This document shows, in pieces, positions 44,337 to 51,577 of a DNA stretch of 64,000 nt. The stretch spans positions 62,001 through 126,000 of the forward strand of contig JAADEH010000001.1 of assembly GCA_013153495.1 (NCBI GenBank), in the 5' to 3' direction. The notes under the pieces are model-generated. The model worked only from the letters and a program-made list of their open reading frames with translations. It did not search any database and was not told where the DNA came from. A program made the position numbers and the translations under genes. This stretch comes from Aquificota bacterium. Lineage in GTDB: Bacteria > Aquificota > Aquificia > Aquificales > Aquificaceae. The number at the start of each line of letters is the position of its first letter. Within the stretch, counting starts at the first letter, position 1.

Positions 44337-45231
44337 CTATAAGCCTCTTTTTTAGTCTTTCCGGAGCGAAGGTCTTGGCAACCCCCGCAAGTAGTATGTA
44401 TCCCCTCTTGGAGACTCCGAGAGGTAGTTCTTCGGGAATTCCCATGGCGTGCTTGGTTCGAAACATGTCTTCCCGCGGGAAGTCAAACTCGGTGCATCCC
44501 ACGCAGGGCATACCCGCTCTCGTTTTGGAGCTTACTCCGTTCCACAGAATTCTGTTGCAAGGGGAGTGGGTCATGGGTCCCCTGCACCCGAAGTGGTAGA
44601 AGAGACAGCCTTCCTTCTTGCCGAGTTCTTCCGCTTCTATCTTCCACTCGAAATATTCGTTGCGTGGGCATCCGTGGTGGGTCAGGTATGCGTATATCTC
44701 TACGGGTCTTCCCTTCTCGTCAAGCTTGAGCTTACCACCTTCCAGTATGCATAGCAGAACGAAGCTGAGCCAGGAGGGGTGAGCGGGACACCCCGAGAGA
44801 TTTATAACCGGAAGACCGCTCAGAGAGCGGTAATTTTTTCCTAAAACTCCACCTTCTTCCGAGAACCTGAACTGCAAACCTTTAACTTCCGGGCTTCGCT
44901 TTGCGGGAATGTTTCCGAACACCGCACAGTTTCCCAAGGCGATAACGAACTTCGACTTTCTCGCAATCTCTTTGACGACAGTCTTGAACTCCTTTCCCGC
45001 TATCTTTCTCGCTCCCGGTCCTACCGAACCCTCGAGTATGAAAACGTCTAAAGGCTCGGAGGAGGTGAGCACCTTCCTGACCACTTCCGTCTCGTCCGCT
45101 TCCCAGCTGACCGCAGGGTGGTATAAAACTTCGAACCTGCTCAAGAGTTCACCTGCGGTGGGGTTCTCAGCACAGAGGAAGGACTGGGTATTCCCGCTAC
45201 AGGACAATCCGTGAAGCCAAAGGAGTTTCAT
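44323..45231 (-). CDS. NiFe hydrogenase small subunit without export signal
   Basis: Iron-sulfur electron-transfer subunit of 302 aa. The ORF track starts at 45321, but the ATG at 45231 begins MKLLWLHGLSCSGNTQSF, the standard proximal-cluster start of cytoplasmic small subunits, and avoids overlap with the divergent operon. Further cluster cysteines are in GNCAVFGNIPA, NLSGCPAHPSW, THHGCPRNEYF, HFGCRGPMTHSPCN and MPCVGCTEFDFP, enough for three clusters. No twin-arginine peptide exists, so the enzyme is cytoplasmic. It overlaps the large subunit gene by 14 bases. Confidence 0.9.
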   Translation of the reverse strand: MKLLWLHGLSCSGNTQSFLCAENPTAGELLSRFEVLYHPAVSWEADETEVVRKVLTSSEPLDVFILEGSVGPGARKIAGKEFKTVVKEIARKSKFVIALGNCAVFGNIPAKRSPEVKGLQFRFSEEGGVLGKNYRSLSGLPVINLSGCPAHPSWLSFVLLCILEGGKLKLDEKGRPVEIYAYLTHHGCPRNEYFEWKIEAEELGKKEGCLFYHFGCRGPMTHSPCNRILWNGVSSKTRAGMPCVGCTEFDFPREDMFRTKHAMGIPEELPLGVSKRGYILLAGVAKTFAPERLKKRLIDENQ

Positions 45232-45253
45232 ACTAAGTGAATATAATATTCGT
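45232..45253. promoter_or_regulatory. Bidirectional promoter between hydrogenase and Calp operon
   Basis: The 22 bases between the divergent start codons are centred on AATATAATATT. Rightward TATAAT (45242-45247) ends six bases before the GTG; leftward TATATT or TATTAT precedes the hydrogenase ATG by eight to eleven bases. Both messages would be leaderless. The accessory operon therefore begins immediately next to a core energy gene without any buffer. Confidence 0.5.
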
Positions 45254-45763
45254 GTGGCGCTTAGGCTGGGGGACATACTCAGGGAGGCGGGACTCACTGA
45301 GGTGGAAAAAGGCTTCCCCAAGTATGCGGTTGGATGGTATGAGGAGGAAAAACTCTGGAAAACTATAGAGCCTTTTCATTCTCGGGGCTGGAACCTTGTT
45401 AAACACCGTCCCTTCATGGTGGTGCACACGGACCCTCAATACGTTTACTTTATCCTCTTCTCTAAAAGTAGCTACATGTTCAGGTGCAGGAGAGACAAAG
45501 AATACGGTATAGAGGACAACACCCCGGAGGTGGACTTTCAAAAGTGCGACCTCAGAGACGAACTCCCCTGTTCTAAGCTCGAGGAAAAAGGAAAGCTCTT
45601 TAAGAGAATATTTGACGGCGACTGCTGGATAGTTTTGAGAATAAACAGGATGTTCTTGCAAGAGGGTAGCGTGGTATGTGGTGTGTGTTCTGGGGAGGCA
45701 ATCCCGCAGGTTGTCGAGGGCATTATTCAAAGGGAGCTTGAGAGGTGGAAGAGGATAGACTGA
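45254..45763 (+). CDS. Uncharacterised 169-aa protein opening the Calp operon (possible MazF/PemK-like fold)
   Basis: Not recognised with certainty. The segment NLVKHRPFMVVHTDPQYVYFILFSKSSY resembles the second-strand region of MazF/PemK-type proteins (RRPVLVVS...), and the C-terminal DCWIVLRINRMFLQEG plus EAIPQVVEGIIQREL resembles their end. Seven cysteines, including CGVCSG and CDLRDELPC, may bind metal or form a redox switch. Start is a GTG without ribosome site, six bases after TATAAT. The 3' end overlaps calpS by 19 bases, so it is co-translated with the CRISPR-linked protease system. A regulator, toxin or further protease substrate are all possible. Confidence 0.65.
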   Translation: MALRLGDILREAGLTEVEKGFPKYAVGWYEEEKLWKTIEPFHSRGWNLVKHRPFMVVHTDPQYVYFILFSKSSYMFRCRRDKEYGIEDNTPEVDFQKCDLRDELPCSKLEEKGKLFKRIFDGDCWIVLRINRMFLQEGSVVCGVCSGEAIPQVVEGIIQRELERWKRID

Positions 45764-46494
45764 GGCAACTTTTGGAGAGACTCTTAAATGGCAACATAAG
45801 TGAAAGGGAGTATAAGGCACTTGCAAGCTATCTTGCGGGTATGCTCAAAGGGGTGGCTGAGGGGATAGCTCTTGAGCGGGGGAAAGAAACGAATATCCTG
45901 AACCTTATAGGTAGAAGACTTCCCCAAGGAGAGAACGTTCTCGGGTATCTGGTAGAGGAACTTTTTGTTCACATACTCAGTAAAAGGGAAAGATTTAAAA
46001 ATCTCTTAGACGGAAACCAAAAGCTCAAAGCGTATCTTGCAACAACCGTAAGAAACTTCCTCTACGACACCTTCAACAAGCTCAATCGTAGTGTGGAAAC
46101 GGTTTTGGAAGATGACATCAAAACGGGAGACCCCCAGGAAGATGCGGATAGAACCCTGTCGGGTTCAAATATGGAAGTTTTTCTTAAAGATGTAAGGAGG
46201 GTCGAACTTTTGGAACTTGAAGAGCTGGTCTCGAAGCTCCTTAAAAAGGAGGAGTTTAAGTATCTATGCTATAAACTTGACTCGAAGCGTTATAAGTGCC
46301 TGTGGGAAGGCAGAAGCGATGATGCGGTTTATCAGGATTTCAGGAGAAAAGGAAGGGAGGTTATGAAAAAACTTGCAAAAGCTTTTAGAGAGGCAAATGT
46401 TAGAGAAGAGCTGTTTGAAAAATACACGAAAATATATCTGTCAGAGCTTTGTGAAAAACTCCGTTCAGAAATATGTAAGGGAGATGAAAAATGA
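45745..46494 (+). CDS. calpS: CalpS-like sigma factor of CRISPR protease system
   Basis: A 249-aa protein resembling an ECF-type sigma factor. KLKAYLATTVRNFLYDTFNKLNR matches sigma region 2 (LKAYL-TARN-DxxRK-R), and YKCLWEGRSDDAVYQDFRRKGREVMKKLAKAF has the spacing of region 4 helix-turn-helix, although diverged. In the described CalpL/CalpT/CalpS system of the related genus Sulfurihydrogenibium, this factor is held by CalpT and freed by proteolysis. Identification relies strongly on the two following genes. GTG start within the preceding gene; ends with ATGA overlap on calpT. Confidence 0.75.
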   Translation: MEEDRLRQLLERLLNGNISEREYKALASYLAGMLKGVAEGIALERGKETNILNLIGRRLPQGENVLGYLVEELFVHILSKRERFKNLLDGNQKLKAYLATTVRNFLYDTFNKLNRSVETVLEDDIKTGDPQEDADRTLSGSNMEVFLKDVRRVELLELEELVSKLLKKEEFKYLCYKLDSKRYKCLWEGRSDDAVYQDFRRKGREVMKKLAKAFREANVREELFEKYTKIYLSELCEKLRSEICKGDEK

Positions 46495-47348
46495 CACCTC
46501 TTAAAAAGCTCTTGGAGCTTTATAAATCCATGCTTTACCAGAAGGAAGTGGAAGAGGTAGAACCTATAGAGGTAGAGGTCAAACCTATAATGGCTGAGGA
46601 CTTTAAAGATAATGCCTGCGTTCTTGAAGACCCCTCACCCGGGGACGTGGTGGAGATAGTGCCTTCCTACGACAACCTCGAGATGACCTTCCTCGTGCTC
46701 AGAGAGATAAACGGCTTTTATGAGGTCGTTCCCATGTCTCCCTTTTATCAGTTTGCCTCGCCGAGAGATGTTCTCGTTCTCGTCGAGGGAAGACCCTACA
46801 TAGTCCAGACAGAGCTGAGCTTCGACGTTCCGAAGAAAGATTTTACTCGCAGGTTCGGAAATGCGACCCTCTTTAAGGTAGGAGAGGTCGGCAGAGAAAC
46901 CCTCGAGAGGGTGAAGAGAGTGGCAAGGGGAGAAGAGGAAGGGGACGGAGGTATGGTAGGAGAAGTGAAGGAGGAATTCAAGCGACTTGAGGCAAAGAGA
47001 TGGTTTGCCGTCTTCACTTCCCAGATAGCTGAGGAGGAGGCTCTTCAAGAGCTTAGCACTCTTTTGGAAGAACTCAAAAGCGAGTTGCCTCTCTCCGCTT
47101 CCGAGCAAGAAGGTGTGAGGGGTAGGGTAGAAGGTCTCGAGTGGTTTTACGACGAGATAGACGAGGTTCTCGTTATACTTCCCGAAGATGAACTTGTAGG
47201 AAAGAAAAAGAAAGTTGTTCTGGAAGTTGAAGGAGAAGAAATAACCCTCTTCGAGGGTGAACTACCTTCCAAGATAGAGTTGCCTCTGAGGAAGGAGGCA
47301 TACAGCTATACCCTTCTGGAAAGGGGGTTAAAACTCAAAGATGCTTGA
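46491..47348 (+). CDS. calpT: CalpT-like MazF-fold anti-sigma protein, protease substrate
   Basis: A 285-aa protein whose length fits the known CalpT (about 33 kDa, cut into larger and smaller parts). Residues 48-145 look MazF-like: PSPGDVVEIVPS, TFLVLREINGFYEVVPMS, RPYIVQTELSF. A glycine/glutamate-rich linker (147-158) leads to a helical segment and a second, beta-rich part (from about 215: EGLEWFYDEIDEVLVIL, VVLEVEGEEITLFEG). A flexible stretch near residues 195-210 (LSASEQEG) is a plausible cut region; this is inference. It overlaps calpS by four bases and calpL by eight. Confidence 0.75.
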   Translation: MTPLKKLLELYKSMLYQKEVEEVEPIEVEVKPIMAEDFKDNACVLEDPSPGDVVEIVPSYDNLEMTFLVLREINGFYEVVPMSPFYQFASPRDVLVLVEGRPYIVQTELSFDVPKKDFTRRFGNATLFKVGEVGRETLERVKRVARGEEEGDGGMVGEVKEEFKRLEAKRWFAVFTSQIAEEEALQELSTLLEELKSELPLSASEQEGVRGRVEGLEWFYDEIDEVLVILPEDELVGKKKKVVLEVEGEEITLFEGELPSKIELPLRKEAYSYTLLERGLKLKDA

Positions 47349-49053
47349 AAGGCTAAACAATAACCGTATAGCGCACTACCTACAGAGTCTTATCCGAAGA
47401 AGTTCTCACCTGAGGGAGGAAGATTTAAAGGAAGTCCTCGAGTTTTTTCCCTTCTCTGTGAAAGAAGGAGAGGAAAATCCCAACTTTTATGCGGTAAAGC
47501 TCTTTAGAGAAGTTAAAGAGAAAGTAGACAAAAACACCCTCTCCCGCAAGCTTTCTGTGGATTTACAAACTGTTGAGAGCTTACTTTCCGCACAGAGCTT
47601 CGAGGTTTACTTCCCTGTAGCTAAAAGGGGGAAAGCCTTCCTTGCAAAGGCACTCGTAATTCCCCTCGGGGGTGAGACCTCTCTCATCTTAGAGGGTGTA
47701 TCCCAAAAGACCGTAAAGGCTCTCGAAAATCTGACGAATAAGAGGTTCTTTTTAACCTTTAGCAGGGGTTTTGATTTTAAAACCGACTCCTTTATGTTGG
47801 CTGTCTTCAGTGCTTTGTCCTTCGGAAAAAAAGCGGAAAACTTTGCCTTTACGGGGGTTCTTTCTGAGGAAGGACACATAGAGGAAGTTCAGCACGTGCG
47901 TGAGAAACTTGAAACGGCACGGAAGGAGAGAGTTCCCCTCGTGTTCCCTTCCGAGTGTATGAACAGAATAGAAAAACTCAGGGAGTTTATGGAAAATCTC
48001 ACAATTCCCGTTGCCATACTTCCTTCCGGCAGGGGTGGACTGAGCACGGAGATTTTCGAGAGGGAGTTTTCTTTTCAAAAAGAATACTTGGAAGAGGTTT
48101 TTCACATAGATGAAGGTCTCTTCTATACGGAGCCTTTTGAAAATACACTGAAGAGCTTTGAAAACTTTGCGGGCTGGATTGAGAAGCTCTCCCATAGGCT
48201 TGCGAGCCTTAAAGGTAAGGTGGATTTTAAAGTCGCTCTTACCTCTAAGGTTCTCATGATGTCTTTTCTTGCGGGAGTTAGGTTTTCTAAAGCAAGACTG
48301 AAGGTGGACTTTTACGAGCTTCGTAACCGAGAGGGATACTCAAAAGTTCTCAGTCTCGAGGACGACCTTCCCTGTGGAGGGGAAAAAAGGCTTATTGAAA
48401 GTTTCAAACCGGGAGGAGAGGTCAAGGAGGTTTTCATATCCACTTCCGAAAGACCAATTAAAGAAGGTAGGCTTCTGGTGCGCATTCCTTCGGGAGAAAA
48501 ACTCAATCGGAACTTACTCGAAACTGCCTGTCAGGTGAATGACCTTCTTAGGGGAGAAAATTTCGGATGCGTCCACCTGAAGATAGAAGCTCCCAACTCC
48601 TTTGCCTTCGCTCTGGGATACATGCTTGAGGACTATAAGTGCTTTATCCTCAATCACTTTTCAGCAGGTGAGTATGTTCCCGTTTACAGGATAGGGGGTG
48701 AAGGGAGGGGAAAGATTTATTTGCTGAATGCCTTTTCCATAAACATGCTTGAAAAGATGCCTGCTCACGTAGAGTTTGATGAGGTCTCCCTCGACGAAGT
48801 GCTTCAGCTTATAAGGGAGGAAGGCTTTAGGTCATACATATCTCATCTTTCTACCGCTCAGGTGCTTTCGGAGTTGTTGAAAGAGCAGGTGGAGCAAAAC
48901 CGTGTAAACATTAAGCTACCTCACGGTGCGAAGGCTGTTGTGTTTCAGCTAAAAGTCAGACCACCGGAAGGTGGTGTTTTCGGAGTGGAAGACCTGAAAG
49001 ATATAATCGAAAGGGGTCTCTTCTCCTTTTACAAGGTAAGGGTCTTTTACTGA
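47341..49053 (+). CDS. calpL: CalpL-like Lon-SAVED protease fused to an AcrIII-1/Crn2 ring nuclease domain
   Basis: A 570-aa three-part protein. Residues about 85-235 form a Lon-type protease: Ser150 in FKTDSFMLAVFSALSFG and Lys189 in VREKLETARKE align with the Ser-Lys dyad of Lon (TGxxxxxG in between). Residues about 290-455 are a SAVED domain, with CVHLKIEAPNSFAFALGYML and YVPVYRIG as its landmark; it should bind cA4. Residues 458-570 (KIYLLNAFSINML, SYISHLSTAQVLSELL, QNRVNIKL, VVFQLKVRPPEG) match the whole AcrIII-1/DUF1874 fold, including His502 at the catalytic site. AcrIII-1 destroys cA4, so the fusion could switch itself off. No cas10 is in the window. Confidence 0.85.
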   Translation: MLERLNNNRIAHYLQSLIRRSSHLREEDLKEVLEFFPFSVKEGEENPNFYAVKLFREVKEKVDKNTLSRKLSVDLQTVESLLSAQSFEVYFPVAKRGKAFLAKALVIPLGGETSLILEGVSQKTVKALENLTNKRFFLTFSRGFDFKTDSFMLAVFSALSFGKKAENFAFTGVLSEEGHIEEVQHVREKLETARKERVPLVFPSECMNRIEKLREFMENLTIPVAILPSGRGGLSTEIFEREFSFQKEYLEEVFHIDEGLFYTEPFENTLKSFENFAGWIEKLSHRLASLKGKVDFKVALTSKVLMMSFLAGVRFSKARLKVDFYELRNREGYSKVLSLEDDLPCGGEKRLIESFKPGGEVKEVFISTSERPIKEGRLLVRIPSGEKLNRNLLETACQVNDLLRGENFGCVHLKIEAPNSFAFALGYMLEDYKCFILNHFSAGEYVPVYRIGGEGRGKIYLLNAFSINMLEKMPAHVEFDEVSLDEVLQLIREEGFRSYISHLSTAQVLSELLKEQVEQNRVNIKLPHGAKAVVFQLKVRPPEGGVFGVEDLKDIIERGLFSFYKVRVFY

Positions 49054-49062
49054 GGTGCGGTT

Positions 49063-49851
49063 ATGCCGGTAAGGTTCAGGGTTTCTCTCTTTCCGCAGGA
49101 ACCCCTCAAGGTGTCGGAGCTTTTCCTGGACCGTTTGCACGGTGTTTTCTTCTCACTTATGGAAGAACCGCTCGCACGGGAACTGCACGAAGGGAGTTCC
49201 GTAAAACCTTTTTCCTTGAGCTTCTTTTGCGACATAGACGGAGCTGTCAAACCCCTGCCTGCTGAGGAGGAAGCAACCACCCGAAGGGTCATTATAGAAA
49301 TATCCTTCCTCAAGGAAGACCTCTTTCCCAGGTTCTTGGCAAGCTACATGCTCAAAAAGCATCGGGTAAGTTTGGGAGGGGTGCCTCTCAAGGTTTCCAA
49401 GAAACCTCTCATAAGGGAAAAGGACCTGGTAGGCTACGAAAGGCTCTTGAGGGAAGCTCACGGATCGGACAGGTTTACGCTGAAATTCATAACTCCCACC
49501 ACCTTTCGCAGGGGGAGGACGGATTATCCCCTTCCGGATCCGAAACTGATTTTTAAGGGTCTTATAAGAAAGTGGCAGGCTTTTTCGGACCACAGAATAG
49601 ACATAGACCTGAGAGAGGTTATAGAAAAGGGAGTGAAGGTCTCTGGGGCGTGGATAGGGACCCGCAGGGTTGACTTCTCCGATATGGGCTTTGCCACGGG
49701 TTTCAGGGGCAGGGTTTTGCTGTCTCTGGACGGTTTAGATGATAAGGTCAAGGGGTGGCTCGCTACTCTTCTCCATTTCGGGGAGTTTGCGGGTGTGGGC
49801 AGGAAGACCACCATGGGCTTCGGAAAGGTGAGACTGGTCCCGGAGGAGTGA
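49063..49851 (+). CDS. cas6: CRISPR RNA endonuclease Cas6
   Basis: Cuts the CRISPR transcript within each repeat. The 262-aa protein shows two ferredoxin-like halves and ends in the glycine-rich loop GEFAGVGRKTTMGFGKV that defines Cas6. RFTLKFITPTTFRRGRTDYPLPDP is typical of the second half. The start has GAGGTG upstream. It is the last gene of the Calp operon, nine bases after calpL. The last 117 bases overlap the 3' end of the opposing truncated cas1 gene. Confidence 0.92.
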   Translation: MPVRFRVSLFPQEPLKVSELFLDRLHGVFFSLMEEPLARELHEGSSVKPFSLSFFCDIDGAVKPLPAEEEATTRRVIIEISFLKEDLFPRFLASYMLKKHRVSLGGVPLKVSKKPLIREKDLVGYERLLREAHGSDRFTLKFITPTTFRRGRTDYPLPDPKLIFKGLIRKWQAFSDHRIDIDLREVIEKGVKVSGAWIGTRRVDFSDMGFATGFRGRVLLSLDGLDDKVKGWLATLLHFGEFAGVGRKTTMGFGKVRLVPEE

Positions 49852-50454
49852 TTTCCCCAGCAGGGTTATAAACTCACTTTTGGTTAGCAGGTAGCTCAAA
49901 AAGAGGTTCACGCACTCCCGAGGCTCCCTGTAAGGGGGCAGGTTCTCCTTTAGAACATCTTCTAATTCGGAAAGGACCGCATAGGCGGTGGGCGGAAGTA
50001 GAAAGACTTCGAAGGCTGTTATTTCCTCTCCCATGAGGGAAGTTTTCAGGTTGAGGGTGCTTCCGAAGGTGTGAGCCAGTCCGGAGTAAAGGCTCAGCAG
50101 GGCGAGGAAGGTGTGATACAGGAGGGGCTGGATTTTCAGCAGTTCCAGAAGAGTGCGTATGTTCTGTGCATAATGTCCGAACTTGTGAACGATGTTCTGG
50201 GTAATTCTCAGGTTTCTCATGGCGATTTTGCTCAGTTCCTTTTCTTCCGGGAGGGGCTTGAGGGGTTTGTGCAGTAAGCTGACTCCCTTCTCATCTACGA
50301 GCAGAAGGGGTATGTTGAGCGGGGTTTGGGAGATGCGGTGGAAGCTTACTATGCAGGAGAGACGAGAGAGCTTAAACTTACCTCTTTTTGTGTATATGTA
50401 ATTTTCGTTTCTTCCTAACACCGCGGAGCGGTCCGTCAAAATTAAGATTTTCAT
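49735..50454 (-). CDS. Truncated second Cas1 (lacks catalytic C-terminus)
   Basis: A 239-aa protein, best read as a decayed Cas1 paralogue. The N-terminal 60 residues (LILTDRSAVLGRNENYIYTK, RLSCIVSFHRISQTPLNIPLLLVDEKG) follow the Cas1 beta domain. Later PPYREPRECVNLFLSYLL matches YRPPRDPVNALLSLSY of the intact Cas1 next door. The following GxDPxxxFLH...D segment with catalytic His and Asp is missing; instead the last 37 codons are antisense to cas6. The ATGA overlap with the upstream cas2' stop makes 50454 the better start than 50463. An integration role without catalysis, or simple decay, are both possible. Confidence 0.68.
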   Translation of the reverse strand: MKILILTDRSAVLGRNENYIYTKRGKFKLSRLSCIVSFHRISQTPLNIPLLLVDEKGVSLLHKPLKPLPEEKELSKIAMRNLRITQNIVHKFGHYAQNIRTLLELLKIQPLLYHTFLALLSLYSGLAHTFGSTLNLKTSLMGEEITAFEVFLLPPTAYAVLSELEDVLKENLPPYREPRECVNLFLSYLLTKSEFITLLGKSLLRDQSHLSEAHGGLPAHTRKLPEMEKSSEPPLDLII

Positions 50455-50705
50455 AGAACCCACTCCATGCCTTCCAGCAAGCCACCTATGCGTTTTATCT
50501 TCCCTCGGGAGCTTAGACGAACGACGGTCAGTCTGTCGCAGGAGGAGATGAGATTTTTTAGAGGTGCGTGAAGTTCTTTCACGGATGAGCCTTCTACTTC
50601 GAAGAAGCTGAGCTGAGCGTGAAATCCTTTGTCCTTTAGCTTTTTCATCACCTTTACTCTCTTTGAGTTGGAGGATATGTCGTAGCAGACCACAAACCTG
50701 CTCAT
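50451..50705 (-). CDS. cas2: Cas2 paralogue (second copy)
   Basis: A small adaptation protein of 84 aa with the ferredoxin-like Cas2 beginning FVVCYDISSNSKRVKVMKKL and the paired block AQLSFFEVEG. Cas2 normally bridges two Cas1 dimers during spacer capture. The conserved Asp after strand one (YDIS) is present. The last strand region (VVRLSSRGKIKRIGG) is shorter and more basic than in the first copy. It overlaps the cas1 stop by four bases and the truncated cas1 start by four. Confidence 0.85.
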   Translation of the reverse strand: MSRFVVCYDISSNSKRVKVMKKLKDKGFHAQLSFFEVEGSSVKELHAPLKNLISSCDRLTVVRLSSRGKIKRIGGLLEGMEWVL

Positions 50706-51577
50706 TTCATAACCTCTCCGAGTTGTAGGAGAGCTTCCTTTGTTTCCTGAATTACCTGTTCTTTTATGCTTTCAAACCAGCTCAGAAACTTTCCGAGTTT
50801 TTCCTTCTTGAGGTAGTATCCCCCTGCGGAGTTGTTGAAGTCTTCCTCTTTAAAGGTTTTGGACAGGAGGGCGGTTTCCAATTCCTTTGTTAGGGTAGGT
50901 CTTACGAACTCCAGAATGTCGGAGCAGAAGGAGGCGTGGCTTCCTCTCTTGGAGTGCAGGAAGGATATGTATGGGTCGTATCCTAAGAAGACTACTACGG
51001 GGTAGGCAAGGGAGTGGGCAAAGGTGTAGCTCAGGCTCAGAAGCGCATTAACCGGGTCCCGAGGCGGACGGTAGCTTCTTCCTTCGAACTCTAAACCGCA
51101 ATCTCTTATGTTTCGGGAGAATGCTTCAAACATCTTCCTCGATGCGGTTCCCTCAATTCCCATAAGCTCTCCTATGTTCTTAGCCTTTTTTGCCTGCATA
51201 AGCTCCGTTTTCAGGTCTATGGAGAAGTTTTTCTCTACGGAAAGGATTTTTCCTACAACTATGTGTTTAGCTATTTCGAGCTGTTTGGTTTTTAGGGCTT
51301 CGTATTGGGTGAGTCTGTTGTTTACCTTACTCATGTGCTCGTGAGATATGAGGGAACCTCTTACCTTTCCCCACAGGGTGCCGAAGAAGAGGGGAACATT
51401 CCTTCTCAGAAGCACCTGCACAGCTTCGGAGCTTATGGAGACCTTCGTCATTATCAGAAGCGCATCTATGTATCTGACGGGAACGCTCTGGGTCCGAAAG
51501 CCGTTTCTTATCACTATCCTTTCCCCGGTTTTACTTATGCTGGAAGGTGTGCATACCACGAGAAATCTTCTGCTCAT
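50702..51577 (-). CDS. cas1: CRISPR-associated endonuclease/integrase Cas1
   Basis: Metal-dependent integrase that inserts new spacers. The 291-aa protein has the beta N-domain (RFLVVCTPSSISKTGERIVIR), the catalytic Glu in LMGIEGTASRKMFEAF, the block FEGRSYRPPRDPVNALLSLSY, the catalytic His in LGYDPYISFLHSKRGSHASF and the Asp in CSDILEFVRPTL. Usual wording for the last block is LDLMEEFRP; SDILEFVRP is a modest change. Start lies directly after the first cas2 stop. Confidence 0.95.
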   Translation of the reverse strand: MSRRFLVVCTPSSISKTGERIVIRNGFRTQSVPVRYIDALLIMTKVSISSEAVQVLLRRNVPLFFGTLWGKVRGSLISHEHMSKVNNRLTQYEALKTKQLEIAKHIVVGKILSVEKNFSIDLKTELMQAKKAKNIGELMGIEGTASRKMFEAFSRNIRDCGLEFEGRSYRPPRDPVNALLSLSYTFAHSLAYPVVVFLGYDPYISFLHSKRGSHASFCSDILEFVRPTLTKELETALLSKTFKEEDFNNSAGGYYLKKEKLGKFLSWFESIKEQVIQETKEALLQLGEVMK

